In this document: in pieces, positions 6,845 to 15,061 of the stretch
How positions within the stretch are numbered: the stretch's first letter is position 1
How the letters are laid out: each line of letters starts with the position of its first letter
Assembly (NCBI GenBank): GCA_020723665.1
Contig: DYIL01000041.1
Coordinates: forward strand, 1 to 32,716
Source: Methyloversatilis universalis
Lineage (GTDB): Bacteria > Pseudomonadota > Gammaproteobacteria > Methylococcales > Methylococcaceae
Reading direction: 5' to 3'
DNA: 32,716 bases
Made by a program: the position numbers and the translations under genes
The notes under the pieces: generated by a model
Seen by the model: only the letters and a program-made list of their open reading frames with translations
What the model was told of the DNA's origin: nothing
Databases searched by the model: none

Positions 6845-8716
6845 TTAGATTTCGACCACGGTTCCGAGTTCGATCACGCGATCGGGCGGTATTCTGAAAA
6901 AATCCATGGCGCTCTCGGTATTGCGGGCCAGGCGAATGAAAAGCCGCTCGCGCCAGGGCGCCATGCCGGGACGGGGAGTCGAAACGACGGCTTCCCGACT
7001 GAAGAAAAACGAGGCGCTGTGCGGATCGACGTCCAGACCCCACTCTTTGCACAGAGCCAGGGCGTTCGGAACGTTGGGCTCCTGGTTGAAGCCGAAATAA
7101 ATCTTGACGCGGTACAATCGGTCGCCGAAATGCCTGATCTTGATTCTTTCTGAGCGCGGCACCCAGGGCACGTCCTTGACGATCACGGTCAATACGATCA
7201 CCTGCTCGTGCAGAATCTTGTTGATCGCCAGATTGTTCAATAGGGATTGCGGAACGCCGCGGCGTCCTGCGGTGAGATATATGGCGGTTCCGGGAATGCG
7301 TCGCGGGGGATCGGTGCGGAGGCGCATGAGCAAGGTTTCGAACGATATCGTTCTCTCGTTCAAACGTTTTCCGAGCAGCTTGCGTCCCCGCTGCCAAGTG
7401 GTCATCACGGTGTAAAGAACGATGCCGACTGCGATGGGAATCCACCCGCCCTGGGTAAACTTCAAGCTGTTCGCCATGAGAAAGGCGGTGTCCATGATCA
7501 GGAAGCAACCAACGGTCACCACGCTGGCAACCCAGCCCCACTGCCAAAGCCTTTTCAACACGAAAAAGACCAACAAGCTCGTAATGACCATTGTGCCGGT
7601 AACGGCGATGCCGTATGCAGCCGCCAAGCGTTGGGATGATTCGAACTGCACGACCACGGCGACGATCGCGGCCAACAGAAGCCAATTGACGGTCGGCATG
7701 TAAATCCGTCCCGGAAAAACCAGCGACGTGTGGTAAATGCGCACGCGAGGCAGGTAACCGAGCTGAACCGCTTGCAATGTCGTCGAAAACACGCCGGATA
7801 TGACGGCCTGGGACGCGATTGCCGTCGTGATCGTCGCCAATACGAGCAGCGGGAGGGCTCCCCATTCCGGGGCCATCAGATAGAACGGATTGCGGGCGGC
7901 CCACGATTCGCGCAGCAGCAAGGCGCCCTGGCCGAAATAGTTCAGCAGCAGGGCCGGAAAAGCGATTCCGAACCAGGCCGTGCGAATCGACCGAACGCCG
8001 AAATGGCCGATATCCGCATAAAGCGCCTCGGCTCCCGTCACCACTAGCACAACGGCGCCCAAGACCACGAGCGAATACCATTCCTCTTCGATCAGGAAAC
8101 GCGCCCCATGCCACGGATTCACCGCCTCCAGTATGCGAGGCGTCGCGAGAATGCTGTGCGCGCCGAGAATTCCGAGGCAGGAAAACCACAACAGCATGAT
8201 CGGGCCGAACAGCCGGCCGATGCGGCCGGTGCCCTTGGGCTGGAGAAGAAATAGCAAGATCAGGACGGTCAGGGCCACCGGCACGGCAAATTCGCTAAGC
8301 TTCGGGGCGGCCACCGTCAAGCCCTCGACCGCACTCGTCACGGCGACGGCCGGCGCGAGAACGCCGTCACCGTAAAACAAGGCGGTGCCGATGAGACCGA
8401 TCGAAACGATCGCTTGACGGCGCCGCGGCGAGTCGATCGCGGTTCGGGATGCGAGCGAGAGCAAGGCCACGATGCCGCCTTCCCCCCGATTGTCCACCTG
8501 CAGCATGATCACGGCATATTTCAGGCAGACGATCACCACCAGTGACCAGAAGATCAGCGACAGCACGCCGAGTATGTTGGGTTCGTTGGGCGCGATGGCG
8601 TGAGGACCGCTGAAGGCCACCCGCATGGCATAAAGCGGACTAGTACCTATGTCGCCGAACACGACTCCGAGCGTGCCGACGAGCGTGACGGTTGTGCCGG
8701 GCTTCAGCTGTTGCAA
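6845..8716 (-). CDS. kup: Kup/Trk-D family potassium uptake protein
   Basis: A 623-residue polytopic inner-membrane protein, the length of E. coli Kup (622). It takes up K+ by proton symport, mainly at low external potassium or under osmotic stress. The N-terminal signature GVVFGDIGTSPLYAMR (residues 17-32) is diagnostic. It is followed by about twelve hydrophobic helices to residue ~450 and a cytoplasmic C-terminal domain of ~170 residues (RTISFETLLMRL to IELGTVVEI). The first start in the frame is TTG 8716, giving MQQLKPGTTVTLVGTLGVV, which aligns well with family N-termini; the ribosome binding site is weak. The region upstream is filled with repeats, so its promoter must lie in the first ~190 bases. 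The frame is intact. Confidence 0.95.
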   Translation of the reverse strand: MQQLKPGTTVTLVGTLGVVFGDIGTSPLYAMRVAFSGPHAIAPNEPNILGVLSLIFWSLVVIVCLKYAVIMLQVDNRGEGGIVALLSLASRTAIDSPRRRQAIVSIGLIGTALFYGDGVLAPAVAVTSAVEGLTVAAPKLSEFAVPVALTVLILLFLLQPKGTGRIGRLFGPIMLLWFSCLGILGAHSILATPRILEAVNPWHGARFLIEEEWYSLVVLGAVVLVVTGAEALYADIGHFGVRSIRTAWFGIAFPALLLNYFGQGALLLRESWAARNPFYLMAPEWGALPLLVLATITTAIASQAVISGVFSTTLQAVQLGYLPRVRIYHTSLVFPGRIYMPTVNWLLLAAIVAVVVQFESSQRLAAAYGIAVTGTMVITSLLVFFVLKRLWQWGWVASVVTVGCFLIMDTAFLMANSLKFTQGGWIPIAVGIVLYTVMTTWQRGRKLLGKRLNERTISFETLLMRLRTDPPRRIPGTAIYLTAGRRGVPQSLLNNLAINKILHEQVIVLTVIVKDVPWVPRSERIKIRHFGDRLYRVKIYFGFNQEPNVPNALALCKEWGLDVDPHSASFFFSREAVVSTPRPGMAPWRERLFIRLARNTESAMDFFRIPPDRVIELGTVVEI

Positions 8717-8910
8717 TGTCGGATACGCCTGTATCTTTCCGGTGGGATGGCCGCTTGAATCATCGATACTTGCATTTCAGCATGCGACAGTCCTTGTTTT
8801 TGATCAATGGCTGCACGCGGCGGATTTGCTTTCCGACTCTGGAGCCCACCGGTGAACCCCTCAGGGAACGCTATGCCCGACAGCACAGTTTTTCGGAACG
8901 GAAAGGTCTT

Positions 8911-9039
8911 CTTATTCCATTTCTCAAATCAAAAGGAAAACGTTGTAGGCCGGAATAAGCCCTTCGACTTCGCTCAGGACAGGCTTATCCTGGCCTACCA
9001 TTAAAGGAATTTTCTTTTTGTTCGAAAAATGGAATTAGG
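8911..9039. repeat. Palindromic ~126-base element, copy 1
   Basis: It runs from CTTATTCCATTTCTC to AAAAATGGAATTAGG. The two halves are imperfect inverted repeats (ATTCCATTT / AAATGGAAT outside, GTAGGCCGGAATAAGCC / GGCTTATCCTGGCCTAC inside). The centre carries the REP-like core CTTCGACTTCGCTCAGGACA. An almost identical copy lies inverted at 12373-12498, with three small differences seen. It should fold into a long hairpin. Confidence 0.8.
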
Positions 9040-9246
9040 AGCCTACCTCAGGGCGCCGTTCGCCTGAGCTTGTCGAAGGGCGATAGACCTACCGAGATAC
9101 GCCCCAGCCCGTTCTTGGACGCTTTAAGGGGGGACCGAGTCCGGTATTTTTCACCGCCGGGGCGTGCCTCCGCGCCGTTTTCGCGATACCCTCCTTCGGC
9201 ATGGTCTGGCATCGTATCGATAGCTCGATCAAAAATATCCCATACT

Positions 9247-9443
9247 TTAAGGAAGCTCTGAACAAGTTGATTCCGTTCACGCCCTTCGACAGGTTCAAGA
9301 GAGCGTTCGACAAGCTCCCGCCTGCCTGCAGCAGGCCGCGCGGGGCAGGCGCGACGAACGGAATCGACGCGCTACCGTTCGTCCTGAGCGCTTCGACAAG
9401 CTCAGGACAGGCCTGTCGAAGGACTTAATCAGAGCTTCCTTAA
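9247..9443. repeat. MITE-like element, GGAAGCTCTGA family, complete copy 2
   Basis: TTAAGGAAGCTCTGAACAAG at the left and TCAGAGCTTCCTTAA at the right form 15-base inverted ends including flanking TTAA. The interior differs from copy 1. It shares GTTGATTCCGTTCACG and the ACGGAATC...TACCGTTCGTCCTGAGC segment with the 16.6 kb copy, and it carries several REP-like cores, two back to back near 9383-9422. Confidence 0.75.
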
Positions 9444-9597
9444 GCATTACAGAGTCGATCAGTGCCAGCTGCGGTCTGATCGGCCATAACGAACGCAGCG
9501 ATTCGAGACGGTTCGACCAAGGTCGGACGCGTAGTGCCGAGTTCGTTTTCGGGCTTTACACGCGATCGGCGCGAGCCGCGCTCCATGAGGTTGGGGG

Positions 9598-11976
9598 ATG
9601 AAGTTAGAGCAACTAATGACGCAAGCGGAGAAGCGGCTCCGGAGAAGCCGCAACTCCCTGCTGGAGCAACAGCGCGCGCTGGCCTCGCAGACGCGCAGCG
9701 AAATTTTTTCCGCTAAAGACGCCTTGGAAGCGATTCGTCTGCTGACTCGAACGACTGCCACGGAACTCGAAGTCGAACGGATCAGTGTCTGGCGGTTCAC
9801 CGAGGATCGGCTCGCCATCAAATGCTTGGATCTTTACGAGCGCTCCCAGCAACGGCATAGCAGCGGGGTGACATTGCGGCGCGAGGATTTTCCGAACTAT
9901 TTCAAGGGGCTTGAAACCGAGGAAGCCATCGTAGCGGACGATGCGCGGCATCATGCATTCACCGCGGAATTCACCGATGTCTATCTGCGTCCTTTCGGGA
10001 TCACTTCGATGCTTGACGTGCCGATCCACGTGTTCGGGCGCGTCGAGGGCGTTTTGCGCTGCGAGCACACCGGCGACCCGCTTAACTGGACTGCGGAAGA
10101 ACGTTTTTTCGCTATCGCTGTGGCCAATCTCGCCGCGCTCGTGATCGAACAATGCGAACGAAAACGCGCCGAGGCGTTGTTGCGCAGCCAAAGGGACATA
10201 CTCGAGCTGATCGCCAACGGAGCGCCCCTGGAACACACCCTGACCGCTTTAGTGCGGGCCATCGAGCAGCAGGACGACAAGATAATCTGTTCGGTTCTGG
10301 TTTTGGATGAGGACGGTATTCATCTCCGGCACGGGGCCGCCCCCAGCATTCCTGATCGTTACAACCGGCAGATCGACGGCGTCGCCATAGGCCCTTCGGT
10401 CGGGTCTTGCGGCGCCGCGGCGTTTCACCGGCAGACGGTCATCGTCAGCGATATTCGGACGGATCCCCGCTGGGTTACCTTTCGCGACCTCGCCGAGAAA
10501 TTTGGGCTTCGCGCCTGCTGGTCGACCCCTATTTTCGACGCGCGCCAAAACGTGTTGGGCACCTTTGCGGTTTACTATCGCGAATCGCAGTGGCCGTCGG
10601 AAAAGCATGTGAGGCTGGTCGAGTCGGCGATTCATACCGCCGCGATCGCCATCGAACGGAGCCGGGTGGAGGATCGCATTCACCGTCTGGCCTTTTACGA
10701 TCCTCTGACCGGCCTTCCGAATCGGGCCTTGCTGATGGACCGAGCGGCGCAAGCCCTGGCGCTTTCGGCGAGGGACAAGAAGGAGACGTCGTTGCTGTTT
10801 CTCGATCTCGATCGGTTCAAAATGGTCAACGATTCGCTGGGGCATCATGTGGGCGACGGGCTTTTGCGGAGTATCGCAGGCCGTTTGCGGAGCTGTCTCC
10901 GGGAAACGGATACCGTGTCCCGGCTAGGAGGCGACGAGTTCGTGGTACTGCTCCCGGAAACCGGGGGTGAAATAGCCGCCCAAACCGCCGAAAGAATTCT
11001 GGGCGTGGTGGCGCAACCTTACCTCATCGAGGATTACCGGTTGAGCATCACGCCGAGCATAGGTATCAGCGTGTATCCTCGGGATGGCAGCGACGTGGAA
11101 TCGCTGGTCAAACATGCCGACACTGCCATGTATCACGCCAAGGAAAAAGGCCGCAATACCTATCGATTCTTCACTGAAGAGATGAATTCCGCCGTGTTGG
11201 AGCGGCTTACCATCGAGAGCGGGTTGCGGCAGGCGCTGGACCATGGCGCGTTCGTGCTCGAGTATCAGCCTCAGTACGATATCGCAACACATCGATTGGT
11301 CGGTCTCGAAGCCCTGATTCGCTGGCAGCACCCGGAATGGGGTCGAGTGCCGCCGAGCCGGTTCATTCCGATCGCCGAAGATAGCGGTCTGATCGTGCCG
11401 ATCGGAGAATGGGTGATCCATGAAGCCTGCCGTCAAAACGTGTACTTGCAGTCCCTCGGTTTTGCAAAGGTGCCGGTCGCCGTCAACATCGCTTCGCCCC
11501 AGTTCATTCAGCGCTTCGAGGACTTGGTCGAGCGGGTCTTGGCGGAAACGGGCATGGAACCCGAGTATCTGGAGCTCGAATTGACCGAAGGCATCGTTAT
11601 GCAAGGAGAGAGTTCCATTCAGAAACGCTTGCACAAGCTAAAAGACATGGGCGTCAAACTGGCCATCGACGATTTCGGAACGGGCTATTCCTCGCTCAGC
11701 TACCTAAAGCGTTTCCCGATCGATAGGCTAAAGATCGATCAATCCTTCGTGCGCGACATCATCGACGATCAGGACGATCTCGCCATCACCCGCGCAGTGA
11801 TCAGCCTAGGCCACAGCCTCAGGTTGACGGTGATCGCCGAGGGCGTTGAAACGGAACAGCAATTGGCGTTCTTGCGGGAAGAAGGCTGCGATCAGGCGCA
11901 GGGTTATTACTTCAGCCGTCCGCTCTCCGTCAAAGCGCTGGGTGACTGGTTTTTCCAGAGCTCGAAAAAATCGTGA
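9598..11976 (+). CDS. GAF-GAF-GGDEF-EAL cyclic-di-GMP enzyme
   Basis: A 792-residue soluble signalling protein. Order: short coiled coil (about 1-40), GAF domain (about 40-185), linker helix, second GAF (about 200-355), GGDEF (about 362-525) and EAL (about 540-785). The cyclase site is intact (GGDEF at 444-448). An RETD (435-438) five residues before it is the RxxD product-inhibition site. The phosphodiesterase keeps EAL (571-573), the L-E-L-T-E glutamate, DDFGTGYSSL, KID and AEGVE. Both activities are therefore possible, balanced by signals read by the GAF domains, whose ligand is unknown. No membrane segment. GAGG lies 7 bases before the ATG. It stands alone, bracketed by inverted copies of the palindromic element. 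Confidence 0.93.
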   Translation: MKLEQLMTQAEKRLRRSRNSLLEQQRALASQTRSEIFSAKDALEAIRLLTRTTATELEVERISVWRFTEDRLAIKCLDLYERSQQRHSSGVTLRREDFPNYFKGLETEEAIVADDARHHAFTAEFTDVYLRPFGITSMLDVPIHVFGRVEGVLRCEHTGDPLNWTAEERFFAIAVANLAALVIEQCERKRAEALLRSQRDILELIANGAPLEHTLTALVRAIEQQDDKIICSVLVLDEDGIHLRHGAAPSIPDRYNRQIDGVAIGPSVGSCGAAAFHRQTVIVSDIRTDPRWVTFRDLAEKFGLRACWSTPIFDARQNVLGTFAVYYRESQWPSEKHVRLVESAIHTAAIAIERSRVEDRIHRLAFYDPLTGLPNRALLMDRAAQALALSARDKKETSLLFLDLDRFKMVNDSLGHHVGDGLLRSIAGRLRSCLRETDTVSRLGGDEFVVLLPETGGEIAAQTAERILGVVAQPYLIEDYRLSITPSIGISVYPRDGSDVESLVKHADTAMYHAKEKGRNTYRFFTEEMNSAVLERLTIESGLRQALDHGAFVLEYQPQYDIATHRLVGLEALIRWQHPEWGRVPPSRFIPIAEDSGLIVPIGEWVIHEACRQNVYLQSLGFAKVPVAVNIASPQFIQRFEDLVERVLAETGMEPEYLELELTEGIVMQGESSIQKRLHKLKDMGVKLAIDDFGTGYSSLSYLKRFPIDRLKIDQSFVRDIIDDQDDLAITRAVISLGHSLRLTVIAEGVETEQQLAFLREEGCDQAQGYYFSRPLSVKALGDWFFQSSKKS

Positions 11977-12021
11977 TCGCTCGATTTCGGCTCCGCCGAG
12001 GGGTGGCAAACGCGCGAAAAA

Positions 12022-12312
12022 AGGCGCGTTGCTCGTGAGTCGCCGCAGATCTGTTCCAGGTGCACTTCGACAGCTTCGGTAATGCGCTTGAGCTTGGCGA
12101 TCCGGCAGGTCGGCCGCCCCCGCTCGATGAGGGCGACGAACGACTCGGTGACGCCCCCGCTAGGCTCGTTCCGCCAGCGTCAGCCCGCGGAACTCGCGTC
12201 AGCTCGATATGACGTTGTCAATGCCGAAAAGGCGCGCCCTTAGCTCCTCGGGGAGTTGCGCGGCCTCCGGCGCGACCTTCTCCGTGGTTTTCCCGTCGGA
12301 TGTCATGTCCAT
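12022..12312 (-). pseudogene. Remnant of an XRE-type helix-turn-helix regulator
   Basis: From ATG 12312 the frame reads MDMTSDGKTTEKVAPEA...LFGIDNVISS and then stops. After that, REFRGLTLAERA stops again. After one more frame change it continues GVTESFVALIERGRPTCRIAKLKRITEAVEVHLEQICGD. Joined, REFRGLTLAERA-GVTESFVALIERGR...LKRITEAVEV is a recognisable HTH_XRE domain of the Cro/CI or antitoxin type (recognition helix SFVALIERGR). Two disruptions make it a pseudogene. The frame is open just upstream (YDEHLSLVELAEPEMDM), so the true start may have been earlier. Confidence 0.65.
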
Positions 12313-12372
12313 CTCCGGTTCGGCCAGTTCCACGAGGGATAGGTGCTCATCGTAAGACCGCGTGAGCCGAGG

Positions 12373-12498
12373 CCTAATTCCATTTTTCGAACAAAAAGAA
12401 ATTTCTTTAATGGTAGGCCGGGATAAGCCTGTCCTGAGCGAAGTCGAAGGGCTTATTCCGGCCTACAACGTTTTCCTTTTGATTGAGAAATGGAATAA
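12373..12498. repeat. Palindromic ~126-base element, copy 2 (inverted)
   Basis: The reverse complement of the element at 8911-9039, differing by one missing A, one C/T change and a small G/A-T difference near the end. The two copies face each other about 3.3 kb apart, so recombination between them would invert the GGDEF-EAL gene. Confidence 0.8.
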
Positions 12499-12568
12499 GA
12501 GCCTATCCCAATAGGCTTAAGAAACCCTTCGACAAGCTCAGGGCGAACGGCCTATTGGGATAGGCTCT
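12498..12568. repeat. 19-base perfect inverted repeat flanking a REP-like core
   Basis: AGAGCCTATCCCAATAGGC at 12498-12516 is mirrored exactly at 12550-12568. The 33-base interval contains CCTTCGACAAGCTCAGGGCG. It joins directly onto palindromic element copy 2, so the two may be a compound insertion. Confidence 0.75.
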
Positions 12569-12596
12569 AAGCGTGTACCGGCCTGGGCGGCGTCCC

Positions 12597-12619
12597 ATAA
12601 ATACCGGGAGGGTATTTAT
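12597..12619. repeat. AT-rich hairpin upstream of the hydrolase
   Basis: ATAAATACC (12597-12605) and GGTATTTAT (12611-12619) pair perfectly around GGGAG, about 110 bases before the hydrolase start. It could be a regulator site or a leader hairpin. There is no T-tract, so a terminator is unlikely. Confidence 0.35.
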
Positions 12620-12729
12620 AGGCCTGATTAATAAGATCACGAAAAAGCGTCCCCGTCGCGACCGAAAGCCGTCCGCGAACGGTCGAAATATATCAAGGAC
12701 TGTTCCTGAGCTTACAAGGTGCGACGATC

Positions 12730-13590
12730 ATGGAAACACCTCTCGAAGAACATAGGCTCGACATCACCTTGCCGGACGCCGTGATTTCGACGGAGTTGTT
12801 GATGGCCGGCGACGGACCGCCCTTGGTTTTTCTTCACGGTATCGCCGACAGCGCCCATACCTGGCAATGGGTGATGCCGATTCTGGCACGGCGTTATCGG
12901 GTCATCGCCCCGAGTTTTCCCGGTTTCGGACAGAGCGACAAACCGGCCGTTGCGTACTCGCCCGAATTCTTCAGCCGGTTCGCACTGGCATTATTGGACG
13001 CCGTGAGACTGAAACGAGCCTGTCTCGTCGGCAACTCGCTCGGCGGGTTAGTGGCCCTGCGTCTCGCCCTTTCCGCGCCCGCCCGGGTTTCCGCCCTGGT
13101 GCTCATTGGAAGCGCCGGCTTGGGGCGGGCGGTCAGTTTGCCGATGCGTCTGCTCAGCCTGCCGGGGGTGCGCAACATGGCGGTGCGCTGGTTCGGGAGC
13201 CCGCTCGGAGCCCGGCTTTGGGTATCCCAATTGGAGGCTTTGCTTATCGCCGGCAGCAGCCCGTTGGGCTGGCGGGAACGGATGCACCGAATGGCTCGGA
13301 CGCCCGGCTACTTGGAAGCGGTTGCGGCAACGACCGCTACCGGAATCAATCTGAGAGGTCAACGCCAGGTCGTTTTGGATCAGTTGTCCAAATTGACGGT
13401 GCCCGTCCTGATTCTATGGGGAGAAAGCGACCGGATCGTTCCGATGCGGCACGCCCAGGCAGCGGTCGCAAGACTCGTTCAGGGGCGGCTCGAGGTGCTG
13501 CCGGATTGCGGTCATTTACCCCAGGTGGAGATGCCGGATCGGGTAGCCGACCTCATCGGCGATTTTCTGGACAAGGTCGACCGGTCTTAA
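12730..13590 (+). CDS. Alpha/beta hydrolase
   Basis: A 286-residue soluble alpha/beta-hydrolase-fold enzyme. The oxyanion region is LVFLHGIADSAHTW (32-45). The nucleophile elbow GNSLGG gives Ser103, and the triad is completed by Asp234 (GESDRIVP) and His262 (CGHLPQVE). A helical lid, with a run of small hydrophobic residues, lies between about 130 and 205. The family hydrolyses esters, C-C bonds or epoxides, and the sequence does not say which. AAGGTG lies 8 bases before ATG 12730. It appears monocistronic, as the next gene downstream is a broken one on the other strand. Confidence 0.9.
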   Translation: METPLEEHRLDITLPDAVISTELLMAGDGPPLVFLHGIADSAHTWQWVMPILARRYRVIAPSFPGFGQSDKPAVAYSPEFFSRFALALLDAVRLKRACLVGNSLGGLVALRLALSAPARVSALVLIGSAGLGRAVSLPMRLLSLPGVRNMAVRWFGSPLGARLWVSQLEALLIAGSSPLGWRERMHRMARTPGYLEAVAATTATGINLRGQRQVVLDQLSKLTVPVLILWGESDRIVPMRHAQAAVARLVQGRLEVLPDCGHLPQVEMPDRVADLIGDFLDKVDRS

Positions 13591-13689
13591 ATCGGTTCGC
13601 AGGCGTTCATTCGGTGCCACGCCGGGAAACGACGCTCGTCGACCGCATCGAGGTGCGGCTCGTTTCCGGCCCACGTCGCACGTCGGATA

Positions 13690-14095
13690 GTCGCCTTATC
13701 GGCTCCTTCTTTATGCAACGTTCGAAGGCCGGCAGATGGCGATCGCGCGAGGCGGACTGAAGATTCTCTAGACCCGGCGAACATCCGGTTCCCGGGCGGC
13801 CGCGAGCAAGCGCTCGTACAACGCCATATTGTCTTTCTCGGCCTCGACCGCAAGGCGGCAGTCCTCTGCCGGCGTGTCCGGAACCGTCACGTTCGCCGGC
13901 TAGCGGTCCGCCGGTACGGGAAAACCAAATGGGTCGAAAGCGAGAGTAGGGCGGCGACAGGACTTTCCTCGGCCTCGACAACGTTGATGAAGGACGTATC
14001 GGACCGAGTGTTTCGATGACTTTTCGATAGCTAGCCCGCGCCTTGTATTCGTCATCGAGCGCTCCGGTCAGCCGCCCCATCGAGTTCGAATTCAT
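13690..14095 (-). pseudogene. Broken ferritin-like (DUF2202-type) protein
   Basis: The start MNSNSMGRLTGALDDEYKARASYRKVIETLGPIRP is in frame from 14095. It then continues in a second frame as FINVVEAEESPVAALLSL. A third frame gives GFPVPADR-stop-PANVTVPDTPAEDCRLAVEAEKDNMALYERLLAAAREPDVRRV. It returns to the first frame for NLQSASRDRHLPAFERCIKKEP. Together these make a four-helix ferritin-like domain with its Glu/His ligands largely kept (DDEYKA, VVEAEES, EAEKDN, RDRHLPAF). Three frame changes and an internal stop mean no full product. Confidence 0.75.
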
Positions 14096-14155
14096 GACCC
14101 ATTCCAGAACCGTGTTGAACCGGAAGAGCCCGCTTGGCCTTCGTGCGGCAATGCG

Positions 14156-14656
14156 CTACGGGAAGGTGTGCGGGTCGGTGCCTTCGCATTCCGCCTCGGG
14201 GTGATGTTTCTTGATGATGGCCTCGATTTCTTCGACGCGGTCTCGCGGCACATCGACCATCAGCAAAAATTCGCCTCGCTCCATGGCTTCCTGAAACTGC
14301 TCGATCCGCCGGTTGCCGATGCTGCTGCCGACCATGCTCGACATCAAGGCGCCGACGCCAGCGCCCGCCAAAGTGATGGCGAACAGCGCTCCGCCGCCCA
14401 GTACTAAACCAGTGGGCAAGGAGATCGCCACGAGCCCGGCCAGGAGCCCGGTCGCTCCGCCCAACGCCAGGCCTTGTTCCAGCGCCGGAATAAAGTCGGT
14501 TTTTTGGAGGAACGTGGCTTCCGGCAGGTCTTCCAGCGGGGTGCCACGTTTGGCCAGTACATGGATATGGCGCTCCTCGACACGAGCCAGCAGCAACTCG
14601 TCCACGATCTTTTTCGTCGTTTCGATGTTAGGTACTAGAAAATAGATACGTCGCAT
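14156..14656 (-). CDS. DUF1269-like membrane protein
   Basis: A 166-residue protein. It has a short ferredoxin-like N-terminal part (MRRIYFLVPNIETTKKIVDELLLARVEERHIHVLAKRGT), then a Gly/Ala-rich membrane hairpin from about 60 to 115 (LALGGATGLLAGLVAISLPTGLVLGGGALFAITLAGAGVGALMSSMVG) resembling a glycine-zipper pair. A polar tail contains GEFLLMVDVPRDRVEEIEAIIKKHHPEAECEGTD. This layout is that of DUF1269 / general-stress-type inner-membrane proteins of unknown function. I place the start at ATG 14656, with GGAGC about 7 bases upstream, since the 41 codons open before it look like noise. It stands alone between a pseudogene and a repeat-like spacer. Confidence 0.75.
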   Translation of the reverse strand: MRRIYFLVPNIETTKKIVDELLLARVEERHIHVLAKRGTPLEDLPEATFLQKTDFIPALEQGLALGGATGLLAGLVAISLPTGLVLGGGALFAITLAGAGVGALMSSMVGSSIGNRRIEQFQEAMERGEFLLMVDVPRDRVEEIEAIIKKHHPEAECEGTDPHTFP

Positions 14657-15061
14657 GATTCGTGCTCCGTTTCTGACAGGGAATCTCGAACTCACCGTTC
14701 GAGAGAGGATGGTCCCAGCTTGAATCTCGCGGCGGCGAGCCGCAAGCCCCGCTGCGCAGCGAATTAGACTCGATTTCACGAAGGAAATTGCATGATTTTA
14801 GAAACGGCCGTTGGACGTGCCGGACCCCGCCGTGGGCGGGTCGGCTGTTCCGAGCCAAGTCGAAGGGGTACGACTGGTGGGTTTGTCCCTCACCGCACGC
14901 TACGGGTCATCGCCGTAGGATGTGGTGAGCGAAGCGAATCGCATCATTCGCGGTGGTATAGGCTGTTGATGTGCATGGATGGCAAGCCGACCGACCGGGA
15001 TCACCGTACCGTTATACCGTGTCCAATCAGATGCGCCGCACCAACTCGAGAGGAGGCTTAC
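14657..15061. other. Gene-free stretch with a dispersed repeat
   Basis: No coding region. It includes GTAGGATGTGGTGAGCGAAG around 14917-14936, a type of intergenic repeat common in gammaproteobacteria (from memory), and a degenerate REP-like GAGCCAAGTCGAAGGGG near 14855. Confidence 0.5.

Larger units (their letters stand above)
8717..9597. other. Gene-free repeat-rich stretch between divergent genes
   Basis: The divergent spacer between kup and the GGDEF-EAL gene. It holds the palindromic element copy 1 (8911-9039), a lone REP-like core (9063-9080) and a complete GGAAGCTCTGA element (9247-9443). Short frames here translate repeat sequence and were not called. Confidence 0.7.
11977..12729. 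other. Stretch without intact genes
   Basis: Between the GGDEF-EAL gene and the hydrolase. It contains the HTH-XRE remnant (minus strand), the inverted palindromic element, a 19-base inverted repeat around a REP core, and a short AT-rich hairpin at 12597-12619. Confidence 0.65.

Noticed and set aside
6546..8189. A 547-residue open frame antisense to kup
   Set aside because: It is a shadow of the kup gene; the sense strand has the GDIGTSPLY signature and membrane helices, while this frame is Arg/His-rich noise with translated repeat at its end.
9247..9443. CRISPR-like repeat array
   Set aside because: Several similar short motifs occur, but in alternating orientation with irregular spacing and no unique spacers; they are REP-like cores inside one element.
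10407..10970. Long frame inside the GGDEF-EAL gene
   Set aside because: Overlaps an intact multidomain gene in another frame and has no recognisable motif.
12867..13760. A 297-residue frame over the alpha/beta hydrolase
   Set aside because: Shadow frame; the catalytic Ser, Asp and His are all in the 12730-13590 frame.
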